Source: Cryomorphaceae bacterium
GTDB taxonomy: Bacteria > Bacteroidota > Bacteroidia > Flavobacteriales > Flavobacteriaceae
Length of the DNA: 50,424 nucleotides
Direction: 5' to 3'
Assembly: GCA_003331875.1 (NCBI GenBank)
Contig: QOQA01000009.1
Span: 1 to 50,424 of the forward strand
In this document: positions 35,003 through 44,786 of the stretch, in pieces
How the letters are laid out: each line of letters opens with the position of its first letter
How positions within the stretch are numbered: position 1 is the stretch's first letter
Program-made: the position numbers and the translations under genes
The notes under the pieces: generated by a model
What the model was told of the DNA's origin: nothing
The model's database searches: none
What the model saw: only the letters and a program-made list of their open reading frames with translations

Positions 35003-37759
35003 TTAAAACCATCTGCGAGTAAATAATTTAGATAAATTTTGGCTATCAAAAGTCAGAACAAACCTTATATTATTTAAGTAATTTGATTGAGTAGGATGGA
35101 AGCCATTTGATGATTGTATTGGAAAATAGAGTTCTAAATAATCCTCTACAAAATTTAAACGAATTCCCAGATCATATCCATTTAGTATGTTCATGTTTTT
35201 ATTTTTAAAAAGACCGAAATCCCCATAAAACTCAACCCATTTCCAAATTGTTAAACCAGTATTAAAAACAATAATAAAGTCATCAGCGTAATCAGGATTA
35301 ATTCTTGATTTAAATGCACCTTCTTGACGTATATATTGCTGTGATAAAAAACCATCAGTTTCAGATCTACCTAAAAGAGAGTTATTTAAAAGAAAATCCG
35401 TTGAATTGTGTATGCTAAAATTAATTTGATTATTTCTAGTTTTATTTTTTATGAACTTTCCTCCAAAAAACCTTATACTAAACTGTCTGTAATCAGAAAA
35501 ATAATTTCTGTAATAAAGTGTAATAGAGTTTTTGATAAAATCTCTATTGAGCTGAAAGTTAAAATTTAAAAATTTTGTTTTTTTTCCTCCGGGATTTGCT
35601 TTTGTAAAACTCAAACTGTAGATATTATTTATTTTTTCATTTTGATTAGTGTCAGGTCTATCAATGAAATAATATTTAAATCTGAGGCTAGTGTATTTAT
35701 TTGATTTTAGATCAGGATCTTTTTTGATATAAGAAATAGAGGGGGTTAGTTTTTTGTACATATAATTTTCATTGTAGTGAAAGCTAGATGCTGATAAGTA
35801 ATAGTTAATTATAATATTTTTTTTTATGAAAGCCCTGTAATTAAAACTTAATGCACCAGCTAATTTATTTTTTTTTAAACCATAGTATGGTGAGATTATA
35901 TAAGTGAAAGGTTTAGATACAGGAGATCTATTGGTTAATGTAAAACCTGGTAATAAACCATCATAAAAATTATATCCAAATTGTGGCCTGTAGTATATAT
36001 GATTTTCCGTTCTTGATTCAATGTCAGTGAAAAAACGAGGCTTTAATTTTTTTCTAGACGAATTGAAGTTTAAATGATTGTTCTTTAAATTTATATCAAC
36101 AAATATATTTTCAGGATCAACAGTTATTTTCTTAAGATTATTTAGATAATTATGTTCACTTATATAAGTGTCCTTTAAATGAACAATTTCTGTCGTTATG
36201 TTATTATTGATGAATTCTTTTCTTATTGGTATCGGGACATTTATTTCATTTTTTGATTTTTCAGATACTAATATTTTTTTTTGTTTTAGAGTAATTTTAT
36301 AATCTAGAGGTTCTGTCATATTTATATAGTCGTTAAAAAACCAATTTAAATCCTTCTTTGAAGCTGATTTAAATATATTTTTTAAATCTTCAACATCATC
36401 AAATATTATTTTATCATTAATTAAAGTCTTAAATGTTTGATCTACTAAATTTTCATCATATAGTTCTAGTAATTTAAATGCATTTAATGATTTTGATGGA
36501 TTTACTAATCTGTAATTAATTCGCGTTAAATTTTGAGCTTCTTCTGATATTCTTTGATCAAGCCTTAATCTTTTAACATAAAGTTGAGAGATATTGAAAA
36601 TATCATTAATTTTTTGTTTTGATATTTCATGATTTCTGACAAAAAAATTATTTGATAAAGCCCCAAATATTTTAAGGTTTAAATTATAATCCAAAATATA
36701 TTTCTCTAGGTAATAGAACTCCATCCCAGATCTTACCCAAAAATATTTTCTGTCACTAAAACCTATAGATGATCTTATAAAATCCCTTAATACTATCTTA
36801 AACAGATTAATTTCATTTATGGAATTTTGATCAAAAACCTTTAAATAGGTTGGTAAATCCGAAAATGGATAAAGTGAATATTCTTTAAAATACTTTTTAG
36901 TTAATAATAACTTAGATTTTGAATAATTATTGAAATTATTGGAAAGGAAAGTATGAATTCTTTCTAAACTTTCGCTTTTAATAGACAAAATTTTCTTTTC
37001 ATTTGTAATAATATCCAAAAATTCATTATCAATTTCTTCAAATTCATTGTTCATAAAAATAAAAAAAGTGAGGTTTTTTATTTTATTTGTTTCAAAGCTT
37101 ATCTTTTTTAGTTTATTAATTTCACTTTCAGAATGATTAACATTACAATGGAAAGTATAATTTGAGGGTATTTCAATATTCATTGATATATGATCTTCTG
37201 TATTAAATTGATCATCAAGATTTAAGTTGGATTCTGCTACACTTATATTCTTTATAATTGGAGTAACCCTAAGTAAAAAATTTTTAATTGTATAGCTACC
37301 ATTATTTACATACCCATAATCAAACACTTTAGATCTTGGAAAAACTAAAGTGTAGCTAACATTAATTTCAATTTTTTGATTTGATTTTAATTCCTCAGAA
37401 AAAAAAATTTTTATCAAATCGGGTGAGCCTTGAATTCTATTCCAATTTAATTCATTAGAACCTGAACTTATTTTATTGACTTTTGTTAAGCCTCTTTTTT
37501 TCTTTTCTGATTTCACTAATGACAAGTTATATTCATCATAAAGTTTTTTTGATAAAGGTGTATCACTTTGAGAATATGAATTATTCCAATCGTAAACAAT
37601 CAAATGAGTAATTCCTTGTTTAGATTTATTATGGAATATGATTTTTTGATCAATATCCATAAAGTTTTCCTCAGGGTTAAAAGAAGATTGAATTTTATAT
37701 ATACTTTGCGTAAAAACGTTGTTTGAATAAAGTATAAGCAGTAAGAATAAAAAACGCAA
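35003..37759 (-). CDS. Gluzincin (M1)-peptidase-like protein with C-terminal outer-membrane barrel
   Basis: A 918-residue protein with an N-terminal signal peptide (RFLFLLLILYSNNVFT). An immunoglobulin-like/M1-type N-terminal region (to about residue 250) and a helical peptidase-like domain (about 260-490) follow. From about residue 590 to the end it is rich in alternating aromatic and polar strands, ending RRWF, as outer-membrane barrels do. The place of the HExxH zinc motif reads RDFIR (residues 325-329) and the downstream acid ligand is also missing (WVRSGMEFY), so it is probably not an active zinc peptidase. The start is a TTG at 37759; an in-frame stop precedes it by one codon. It follows the LOG gene by 3 bp. 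Confidence 0.75.
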   Translation of the reverse strand: MRFLFLLLILYSNNVFTQSIYKIQSSFNPEENFMDIDQKIIFHNKSKQGITHLIVYDWNNSYSQSDTPLSKKLYDEYNLSLVKSEKKKRGLTKVNKISSGSNELNWNRIQGSPDLIKIFFSEELKSNQKIEINVSYTLVFPRSKVFDYGYVNNGSYTIKNFLLRVTPIIKNISVAESNLNLDDQFNTEDHISMNIEIPSNYTFHCNVNHSESEINKLKKISFETNKIKNLTFFIFMNNEFEEIDNEFLDIITNEKKILSIKSESLERIHTFLSNNFNNYSKSKLLLTKKYFKEYSLYPFSDLPTYLKVFDQNSINEINLFKIVLRDFIRSSIGFSDRKYFWVRSGMEFYYLEKYILDYNLNLKIFGALSNNFFVRNHEISKQKINDIFNISQLYVKRLRLDQRISEEAQNLTRINYRLVNPSKSLNAFKLLELYDENLVDQTFKTLINDKIIFDDVEDLKNIFKSASKKDLNWFFNDYINMTEPLDYKITLKQKKILVSEKSKNEINVPIPIRKEFINNNITTEIVHLKDTYISEHNYLNNLKKITVDPENIFVDINLKNNHLNFNSSRKKLKPRFFTDIESRTENHIYYRPQFGYNFYDGLLPGFTLTNRSPVSKPFTYIISPYYGLKKNKLAGALSFNYRAFIKKNIIINYYLSASSFHYNENYMYKKLTPSISYIKKDPDLKSNKYTSLRFKYYFIDRPDTNQNEKINNIYSLSFTKANPGGKKTKFLNFNFQLNRDFIKNSITLYYRNYFSDYRQFSIRFFGGKFIKNKTRNNQINFSIHNSTDFLLNNSLLGRSETDGFLSQQYIRQEGAFKSRINPDYADDFIIVFNTGLTIWKWVEFYGDFGLFKNKNMNILNGYDLGIRLNFVEDYLELYFPIQSSNGFHPTQSNYLNNIRFVLTFDSQNLSKLFTRRWF

Positions 37760-37762
37760 ACC

Positions 37763-38437
37763 TTAAAAATTTGGAGAGAAACTTTTTTTACTATAAAACT
37801 TATTCAAAATATCTGTAATTTCATCTTCTGAATCAACTAATTCAAATAAAAACATTTCATCGGAGGAAATATTTTTAAAATCATTACATACTTTATTTTT
37901 TAACCAGTCTATACATCCAGCCCAAAAATCAGTACCAACTAAAATAACAGGGAATTTTTGAATTTTTTTTGTTTGAATAAGTGTTATTGCTTCAAATAGT
38001 TCATCAAGAGTTCCAAATCCACCTGGCATTACGATAAATGCTTGAGCATATCTGACAAACATAACCTTTCTAACAAAAAAATAATCAAAATCAATGAGCT
38101 TGTCTGAATCGATAAAATCATTATGTGTTTGCTCAAAGGGTAAGTCAATGTTTAATCCAACCGAAATGCCTCCTGCTAACTGAGCTCCTTTGTTTGCTGC
38201 TTCCATAATTCCGGGACCACCTCCAGTTATCACACCTAACCCCATATTAACAATTTTCTTTGCAATTTTTACTGTTTTTTTATAGTATATATCATTTTTT
38301 TTAGTTCTTGCTGATCCAAATATAGAAACACAAGGACCTAGCTCAGATAATTTTTCATAACCCTCAACGAGTTCACCCATAATTTTAAATACAGACCATG
38401 AGTCATTTGATTTTTCTATCCAATTATCTTTATTCAT
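37763..38437 (-). CDS. LOG-family protein (TIGR00730; cytokinin riboside monophosphate phosphoribohydrolase-like)
   Basis: A 224-residue Rossmann-like protein with VSIFGSARTKKND, ITGGGPGIMEAANKGA and the diagnostic VMPGGFGTLDELFEAITLIQ. By family it hydrolyses nucleoside 5'-monophosphates to base and ribose-5-phosphate; the bacterial role is probably nucleotide salvage. It starts on the last base of the uvrA stop codon (TAATG) and is followed 3 bp later by the peptidase-barrel gene, so it probably belongs to the uvrA transcript. Confidence 0.9.
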   Translation of the reverse strand: MNKDNWIEKSNDSWSVFKIMGELVEGYEKLSELGPCVSIFGSARTKKNDIYYKKTVKIAKKIVNMGLGVITGGGPGIMEAANKGAQLAGGISVGLNIDLPFEQTHNDFIDSDKLIDFDYFFVRKVMFVRYAQAFIVMPGGFGTLDELFEAITLIQTKKIQKFPVILVGTDFWAGCIDWLKNKVCNDFKNISSDEMFLFELVDSEDEITDILNKFYSKKSFSPNF

Positions 38438-41262
38438 TAAGTTAAATTTAACTCCTTTTTGAATATGTTTGATGTTGGTGTGTCTCCATTTTTCAACATT
38501 TCAGTTAAATTCCCTTGAAAAATTATCTCACCACCATTTTTACCACCACCAGGTCCAAGCTCAATAAAATGATCTACAATTTTTAATACATCTGTATTAT
38601 GTTCAATTATAATAATAGTATTGCCTTTTTCTGATAATTTTATAATAATCTTCATTAACTGATCAATATCAGCAAAATGTAAGCCTGTTGTAGGCTCATC
38701 AAATATATATAAGGTTTTACCAGTGTCTCTTTTCGACAGTTCAGTTGCTAACTTAATTCTTTGAGCTTCTCCACCTGAAAGTGTAGTAGATTGCTGACCT
38801 AGCCTAATGTATCCAAGCCCAACTTCGATTAGAACTTTGAGTTTTGATAATATTTTGGGATAATTTTTAAAAACAACTGCAGAATCGGATATTGTCATAC
38901 TCAAAATATCTGAAATAGAATAGTTGTTTAGCTTTACTGATAAGGTTTCTTTGTTAAATCTTTTTCCATTACAAACCTCGCATTCTACGTATATATCAGG
39001 TAAAAAATTCATTTCTATTTTTTTCATTCCAGCGCCCTGACATTCTTCGCATCTACCACCCTTAACATTAAAGCTAAATCTACCGGCTTTATATCCTCTT
39101 ATCTTGGATTCAGGTAACTTTGCAAACATTTCCCTAATAAGTCCGTACAAACCAGTATAAGTTGCAGGATTGCTTCTTGGCGTCCTACCAATTGGAGATT
39201 GATTAATTTGTATTACTTTATCGATATTTTTTATTCCACTAATATCTGAAAATGGTAAGTTATCAATTGTTGAATTATAAAAAACGCTACTTAATATTGG
39301 ATATAATGTTTTATTAATTAATGATGATTTACCACTTCCTGATAAGCCACATACACCTACAATTGTTCCTAAAGGAATGGATAGATCGATATTTTTAAGA
39401 TTATTCCCTGAACAACCTGACAGAACTAGTTTTTTAGCAGTTTTATTTTTATTAAAATTAGACCTTAATATTTCCTCTTTCTCAAATAGGTAATCTGATG
39501 TAATTGATTTTATATTTTTTATATCATTTGTTTTTCCATTAAATACAACCTCGCCACCTTTTTCACCTGCACCTGGACCTAAGTCAATTAAGTGATCTGA
39601 TTGTAACATTATTTCTCTGTCATGCTCAACTACAATTACTGTATTTCCAAGATCTCTTAATTTTTTTAATGATTTGATTAGTTTTAGATTATCTATTTGG
39701 TGTAAACCTATTGAAGGTTCATCTAAAATATACAAAACATCTTGTAACTGAGAACCAATTTGTGTTGCGAGCCTGATTCTTTGAGACTCTCCTCCAGAAA
39801 GTGATCTGGTTTCTCTACCAATTGAAAGGTAATTTAAACCCACATCCCTAATAAATTCAACTCTTTTTAAAATTTCACTGATAATTTGTTTTGAAATTTT
39901 ATATTTTTTTTTGGATAATTTCATATTTAAACTTTTAATCCAATCATACAACTCATCAAAATCCATTTGACTTATTTTACTAATATCTTTATTATCAATT
40001 TTAAAGTGTTTTATATCTGTTTTTAATCGTGTACCATTGCATTTATCACAAACAATAGTTTTCATAAATTTTTTTGACCAAGTTTTAATTTTTTTACTGT
40101 ACGCATTTGAGTGTTGATTTAAAATAAAATTAATTATACCCTCAAAATCAATTTCATAGTTTCTTGTTAAACCCAATGACTTTGATACTATCTTAAATTT
40201 TTCTTTTCCTCCATTTAAGATTATATCCATAGCCTCTTTAGGAATCTCTTTTATTGGATCTTTTAAGTCAAAATCATATTTATTCGCAATATTTTCTAAC
40301 TGTTTAAATATCCAAGTGCTTTGAAATGAACCTAGCGCTGTAATTCCCCCGCTAAAGATTGATTTAGTTTTATCAGGAATTAATAAATCCATATCAACAA
40401 CATTTTTAACTCCAAGACCAGAGCATGCTTTACACATCCCTTTTGGGGAATTAAAAGAAAAAGAATTAGGTTCAGGTGTTTCAAATGAAACCCCAGTATC
40501 TGCACAAACTAAGTTTTTACTATAATAATAATTGCTATTGCTTTCATCAACAACAAGTATAGAGTTATCTCCTTGAGATAAAGCTAATGAAACAGATTCC
40601 TCAAGTCGTTTTAAACAATTTTCATTGTTATTTATTGAAAGCTTATCAATCATTATTTCAATATCATGAATCTTGTACCTGTCTAATTCCATCCCCTCGA
40701 TGATATTTTGGGTTACATTATCTACTCGAACTTTGGAAAAACCCTGTTTTCTAATATTTAAAAACATATCTCTGTAGTGTCCTTTTCTAGATTTTACAAC
40801 AGGGGAAAAGATAGATATTTTTTGATTTTTAAATTTTGAAAAAATTAATTCAATCATTTGTTCAGTCGAAAAATTAATCATTTTTTTTCCTGTTTTTGGA
40901 CTGTATGCATCCGAAACCCTTGAATACAATAATCTCAAAAAATCATAAATTTCAGTTGTTGTTCCAACAGTGGATCTTGGATTCCTGGTTGTTGTTTTTT
41001 GTTCAATCGCTATTACAGGCGATAGACCATCAATTTTATCAACATCTGGTTTCTTCAAACCACCAATATATTGTCTGGCATATGCAGAGAATGTTTCTAT
41101 ATATCTTCTTTGTGCTTCTGAATATATTGTGTCAAATGCAAGGGATGACTTTCCACTTCCTGAAACGCCAGTAACTACTATGAGCTTATTCCGTGGAATT
41201 TTTAAATCAATATTCTTTAAATTATGAACTCTGCAACCTGTAATTGAAATATATTCTTGCAT
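38437..41262 (-). CDS. uvrA: Excinuclease ABC subunit A
   Basis: A 941-residue protein with two ABC-type ATPase halves. The first has VVTGVSGSGKSSLAFDT and LSGGESQRIRLATQIGS, the second VCGLSGSGKSSLI and LSGGEAQRIKLATELSKR. Four CxxC zinc-finger pairs are visible, for example CKACSGLG, CDKCNGTR, CEECQGAG and CEVCNGKR. It finds damage in nucleotide excision repair and loads UvrB. The ATG at 41262 (MQEYISITGCRVHNLKNIDL) is the standard family start. The 91-bp gap to the divergent mutase gene holds the promoters. It heads a run of four minus genes. Confidence 0.97.
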   Translation of the reverse strand: MQEYISITGCRVHNLKNIDLKIPRNKLIVVTGVSGSGKSSLAFDTIYSEAQRRYIETFSAYARQYIGGLKKPDVDKIDGLSPVIAIEQKTTTRNPRSTVGTTTEIYDFLRLLYSRVSDAYSPKTGKKMINFSTEQMIELIFSKFKNQKISIFSPVVKSRKGHYRDMFLNIRKQGFSKVRVDNVTQNIIEGMELDRYKIHDIEIMIDKLSINNNENCLKRLEESVSLALSQGDNSILVVDESNSNYYYSKNLVCADTGVSFETPEPNSFSFNSPKGMCKACSGLGVKNVVDMDLLIPDKTKSIFSGGITALGSFQSTWIFKQLENIANKYDFDLKDPIKEIPKEAMDIILNGGKEKFKIVSKSLGLTRNYEIDFEGIINFILNQHSNAYSKKIKTWSKKFMKTIVCDKCNGTRLKTDIKHFKIDNKDISKISQMDFDELYDWIKSLNMKLSKKKYKISKQIISEILKRVEFIRDVGLNYLSIGRETRSLSGGESQRIRLATQIGSQLQDVLYILDEPSIGLHQIDNLKLIKSLKKLRDLGNTVIVVEHDREIMLQSDHLIDLGPGAGEKGGEVVFNGKTNDIKNIKSITSDYLFEKEEILRSNFNKNKTAKKLVLSGCSGNNLKNIDLSIPLGTIVGVCGLSGSGKSSLINKTLYPILSSVFYNSTIDNLPFSDISGIKNIDKVIQINQSPIGRTPRSNPATYTGLYGLIREMFAKLPESKIRGYKAGRFSFNVKGGRCEECQGAGMKKIEMNFLPDIYVECEVCNGKRFNKETLSVKLNNYSISDILSMTISDSAVVFKNYPKILSKLKVLIEVGLGYIRLGQQSTTLSGGEAQRIKLATELSKRDTGKTLYIFDEPTTGLHFADIDQLMKIIIKLSEKGNTIIIIEHNTDVLKIVDHFIELGPGGGKNGGEIIFQGNLTEMLKNGDTPTSNIFKKELNLT

Positions 41263-41339
41263 AAAAATAATCTTTCAATATAACGATAAAAAAAGCTTTT
41301 ATAGTTTAAAAAACTGTCAAAAGTGAAGTAGTGAATTAG

Positions 41340-41347
41340 TATATTTG
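41340..41347 (+). promoter_or_regulatory. -7 promoter element (TATATTTG) for the mutase gene
   Basis: TATATTTG is an exact TAnnTTTG match that ends 6 nt before the ATG at 41354. Its last three bases, TTG, lie in frame with the gene, so a program may place the start inside the promoter at 41345. Confidence 0.6.
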
Positions 41348-41353
41348 AAATTG

Positions 41354-42724
41354 ATGGTACTTATCAAATCAATCTCAGGAATCAGAGGGACACTAGGCGA
41401 TGATGAAAACAGTCTAAATCCGACGAATTTATCAAAATTTGTTTGTGCATTTTCACTTTTTTTAACTCAAAAGTATGCTGGTAAAAATATAACTATTGCA
41501 GTTGGCAGAGATGGAAGAGAATCTGGTGAGATGTTCATTAAAATTGTAATCAGCACTCTTTCCTCTTGTGGAATAAATGTTGTAAACATTGACTTAAATA
41601 CTACACCAACAACTCAGTTAGTAATAATAAAAAAGAAATTACACGGCGGGATTATGCTCACAGCAAGCCACAATCCTAAAAATTGGAATGCATTGAAGTT
41701 CTTTAATGAAAAAGGTGAGTTTTTGAGTCATGATGATGTTAATGAAATTCTTAAAATTGAAAGCAATGAGATTAAATCCAAAATTTATAGAAATAGTCAT
41801 GGTAAAATCAATGATTTTAAAGACTCCTATGATCTTCATATTAGGGAAATTTTAAATTTAAAATATGTAAAGCCTGACATTATTAGAAAAAAAGGTTTCA
41901 AAATAGTAGTTGATGGTATTAATTCTAGTGGAGGAATTATTATTCCAAAACTACTTGAATCTTTAAATGTAGAGGTAATAAAGATAAATTGCATTCCTGA
42001 TGGTAATTTTGCACATGATCCTGAGCCATTGGATAAAAACCTAAATCAATTAAAGGAAGAAGTTTTAAAAAGTAATGCAGATCTTGGGATTGCAGTAGAT
42101 CCCGATGTTGATAGATTGGTTTTTGTTTCTGAAAATGGCGAAACAATTAGTGAAGAAAACACCTTGATTTCATGTGCTGATTATATTTTATCTAAAGAAA
42201 AAGGATCAGCAGTATCAAACCTGTCATCATCCATGGGTTTGAGGGATGTATGCAAAATGCATGGGGTTGAATATTTTTCATCTAAAGTTGGTGAAATTAA
42301 TGTTGTGGAAAAAATGAAATCCGTCAATGCCATAATCGGAGGAGAGGGTAATGGCGGAATAATTTATCCACAAAGTCACTATGGAAGAGATGCGTTAATA
42401 GGAGTTGGATTATTGTTGACATCGTTAGCTTTGAAAGATAAAAAGATATCCAAATTATTTGAAAAGCTTCCGCAGTATCATATGCTCAAAGAAAAAATCA
42501 AAATTGATAATGAACTTGATTTCAATAATATTAAAAATAAATTAAAATCAACTTTTTACAACTTTACATTTAATGAAATTGATGGTTTAAAAATCGAAAA
42601 TAATTCTTCTTGGATTCATGTAAGAAAATCTAACACTGAACCTATCATAAGGATATACATCGAATCAAAAAATAAACAAGATTCAAAAGCTCTGTTTGAG
42701 ACAGTAAAGAGAGCTTTAATTTAA
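41354..42724 (+). CDS. glmM: Phosphoglucosamine/phosphohexose mutase (GlmM type)
   Basis: A 456-residue alpha-D-phosphohexomutase starting MVLIKSISGIRGTLGDD. The phosphoserine loop is GGIMLTASHNPKNWNALK, the metal site DPDVDRLVFVSE, the sugar loop GEGNGGIIYPQ, and the phosphate loop RKSNTEPIIRIYIE. Family members convert glucosamine-6-P to glucosamine-1-P for peptidoglycan, or act on other hexose phosphates; the first is likely by length. I use the ATG at 41354. The in-frame TTGs at 41345 and 41351 lie in or next to the -7 promoter box, and family proteins begin at the ATG. Confidence 0.88.
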   Translation: MVLIKSISGIRGTLGDDENSLNPTNLSKFVCAFSLFLTQKYAGKNITIAVGRDGRESGEMFIKIVISTLSSCGINVVNIDLNTTPTTQLVIIKKKLHGGIMLTASHNPKNWNALKFFNEKGEFLSHDDVNEILKIESNEIKSKIYRNSHGKINDFKDSYDLHIREILNLKYVKPDIIRKKGFKIVVDGINSSGGIIIPKLLESLNVEVIKINCIPDGNFAHDPEPLDKNLNQLKEEVLKSNADLGIAVDPDVDRLVFVSENGETISEENTLISCADYILSKEKGSAVSNLSSSMGLRDVCKMHGVEYFSSKVGEINVVEKMKSVNAIIGGEGNGGIIYPQSHYGRDALIGVGLLLTSLALKDKKISKLFEKLPQYHMLKEKIKIDNELDFNNIKNKLKSTFYNFTFNEIDGLKIENNSSWIHVRKSNTEPIIRIYIESKNKQDSKALFETVKRALI

Positions 42725-43597
42725 ACTAGATTTTTGATGCTTAAATCTTCTGTGAGTCCAAAAATAATATGATGGATTTCTTTTAACTTGATTCTCAACC
42801 ATACCTTTATAAATTTCTGTAATTTCTTTATCAGGGTGATTGATTGGGTCATCAGTTATCAATTTGAATTCCATTTCATATTTACCACGTTTAATTTTTT
42901 TCATTTCTCCAAAAACAACTGGAATTCTTAGTTCCTTTGCCAATCTTTCAGATCCTGTAAAAAATAAAGTTTCTACACCTAAAAAATTAGTCCAATAGTT
43001 GATGGTTCTAATTTGTGGTGATTGATCTGCAGCTAGACCATAAATAAAATTTCCTTTAGACTTTTCAATACTTAATATTTCATTTATTGAACCGGTTCTT
43101 TGAACTAGTTTAATTCCATGTTTTGATCTCGATTTATAAATAATAGTGTTCAAGGTTTTATCTTTTAGTGGCGTATAAATAGCAACAACTTTATGCTTTA
43201 AAAAATAATCTAAAGTTGTACACCACTCGAAACCCCCATAGTGTGAGGCCATTAAAATCACACTCTTTTTTTTTCTAAAATAACCATTGATTAGTTCTGT
43301 ATTTTTCAGAACAAATTTTTCTGAAATCTGTTTTTTGTTCATGTTGTCTAATTTGATCATTTCAAAAAAAACATCAGAAAAATGTGTATAAAACTCATCT
43401 ACGTGAAAGGAAATTTCTTTATCAGAAAGATCTAGGTTGGTTTTTTTTATATTTTCATAAACCACATCAATTCTATAACGAACAATTTTCTTTAAAATAA
43501 AAGCAACAAAATCAGAAATCAAATATAAAATAGGAAAAGGCAGAACCCCTATTAACTTAAATAATGATTTGAAAAAAACATAATTAATGATTTTCAA
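42716..43597 (-). CDS. Lipid A biosynthesis acyltransferase-like (LpxL/HtrB family)
   Basis: A 293-residue protein with an N-terminal hydrophobic segment (LFKLIGVLPFPILYLISDFVA), then MASHYGGFEW, where the His and Glu (HxxxxE) form the family's active site, and PVVFGEMKKIKRGKYEM. It ends near ENQVKRNPSYYFWTHRRFK, matching the LpxL/HtrB family end. By family it transfers an acyl chain to lipid A or a related envelope lipid at the inner membrane. The start codon is a TTG at 43597, four bases after the TlpA-like gene's stop; no ATG suits. Its 3' end overlaps the mutase gene by 9 bp. Confidence 0.87.
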   Translation of the reverse strand: MKIINYVFFKSLFKLIGVLPFPILYLISDFVAFILKKIVRYRIDVVYENIKKTNLDLSDKEISFHVDEFYTHFSDVFFEMIKLDNMNKKQISEKFVLKNTELINGYFRKKKSVILMASHYGGFEWCTTLDYFLKHKVVAIYTPLKDKTLNTIIYKSRSKHGIKLVQRTGSINEILSIEKSKGNFIYGLAADQSPQIRTINYWTNFLGVETLFFTGSERLAKELRIPVVFGEMKKIKRGKYEMEFKLITDDPINHPDKEITEIYKGMVENQVKRNPSYYFWTHRRFKHQKSSLN

Positions 43598-43601
43598 ATC
43601 C

Positions 43602-44723
43602 TTAGTTTAAATTTTTTAATTGCGAGTTAAGAATAAACTCTAGTTCATCACTTTTAATGTCTTTGGCAATAATTCTTCTTTCTTCATTGATCAGAAAATT
43701 ACTAGGAATTCCAACATCCCCTCTGATGTTGTAAAGCTTTACTATTGGTCCATTAAAATATTCTAGGTTTGAAATATGAATCCAAGACTTAATGTCGTCT
43801 ACCTCAATTGCCTTAAGCCATGCATCTCTACTAACATCAAGAGATACGCCCATTATTACAAAATTATCATTACTATATGATTTCATTAAGTTAGTCAAAA
43901 CGGGATTTTCAATACGGCATGGCTCACACCAAGATGCCCAAAAATCAATCAATATATATTTAGATTTAACTTGTTCAAGTGATATAATTTCACCATCAAT
44001 ACCAGGACCAGTAAACTTGGGTGCAAATGAACCTATTGTTGGGGATTCAATATTACTAAGTTTATAATTGTCAATAATATTTGTTACGGAAACAAAAGGG
44101 TTTGTATTTTCTAAGCTTTTGTCAAAAGAATTTAAAATACTATCTGCCTTATCAAAGTCTATTGATCTTTCAAAAATCATTCTCTGTAAAATTAAAGCTG
44201 AGATATAAGAATCTTTTCTGTCGTCCATAAACAAAAATTCATATTTTACTAATTTACCTCTCACCTCTTTAAATTGTTCCTCTAAATCAGAAATCAAAAT
44301 TGAATCTCCAGTGCGGAGTAATTGGTTAATTTCAATTTGAATATTATTAAGTTCAGTAGTATAAATTTGAGTTTCATTTAAATAATCTGTCCAATCTTGA
44401 TTGGATTTTGTACCTGAGATTTTAGAAGTTCTTATTGAATCTTTATATATATCAATTAAAATATTCCCTGGCTCTAAAACAAAGGGTATATTTCCAGAAA
44501 TTTTTTCAAAAAACAAATAATGCATTTCAGGAAAGTAGATAGAATCTGAAAACATAAATTGACCTTTATTGACACTTGTAGAGTCAATTAACAGAGGACG
44601 GTTATCTTTCATTTGAACTAAAAAAACTTTTTCATTATCATCTAGCTCAATATTTCCAATTAATGAATATTTGCTAGGCGAAGAACATGAAACAATAAAA
44701 AATATTATTAATAGGAACCTCAT
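43602..44723 (-). CDS. TlpA-like thioredoxin-fold lipoprotein (DUF4369-type N-terminus)
   Basis: A protein of about 373 residues with a lipoprotein signal (LLIIFFIVSCSS, Cys near residue 13). An N-terminal beta-rich region looks like DUF4369 (FLVQMKDNRPLLIDSTSVNKG). A C-terminal thioredoxin domain from about residue 230 has DFWASWCEPCRIENP (CEPC active site). Such proteins are usually outer- or inner-membrane-anchored periplasmic thiol oxidoreductases. I use ATG 44723, not the TTG 9 bases upstream, which would spoil the signal peptide and sits on the -7 box. The acyltransferase gene follows it. It is divergent from dld. Confidence 0.88.
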   Translation of the reverse strand: MRFLLIIFFIVSCSSPSKYSLIGNIELDDNEKVFLVQMKDNRPLLIDSTSVNKGQFMFSDSIYFPEMHYLFFEKISGNIPFVLEPGNILIDIYKDSIRTSKISGTKSNQDWTDYLNETQIYTTELNNIQIEINQLLRTGDSILISDLEEQFKEVRGKLVKYEFLFMDDRKDSYISALILQRMIFERSIDFDKADSILNSFDKSLENTNPFVSVTNIIDNYKLSNIESPTIGSFAPKFTGPGIDGEIISLEQVKSKYILIDFWASWCEPCRIENPVLTNLMKSYSNDNFVIMGVSLDVSRDAWLKAIEVDDIKSWIHISNLEYFNGPIVKLYNIRGDVGIPSNFLINEERRIIAKDIKSDELEFILNSQLKNLN

Positions 44724-44729
44724 AGATGG

Positions 44730-44737
44730 CAAATTTA
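44730..44737 (-). promoter_or_regulatory. -7 promoter element (TAAATTTG) for the TlpA-like gene
   Basis: The minus strand reads TAAATTTG, an exact TAnnTTTG match, ending 6 nt before the ATG at 44723. The predicted transcript starts at or one base before the ATG. Confidence 0.6.
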
Positions 44738-44786
44738 TAAATATTAATTTAATGTAATAACTTTATAAACTCTAAGAACAGAGAAC

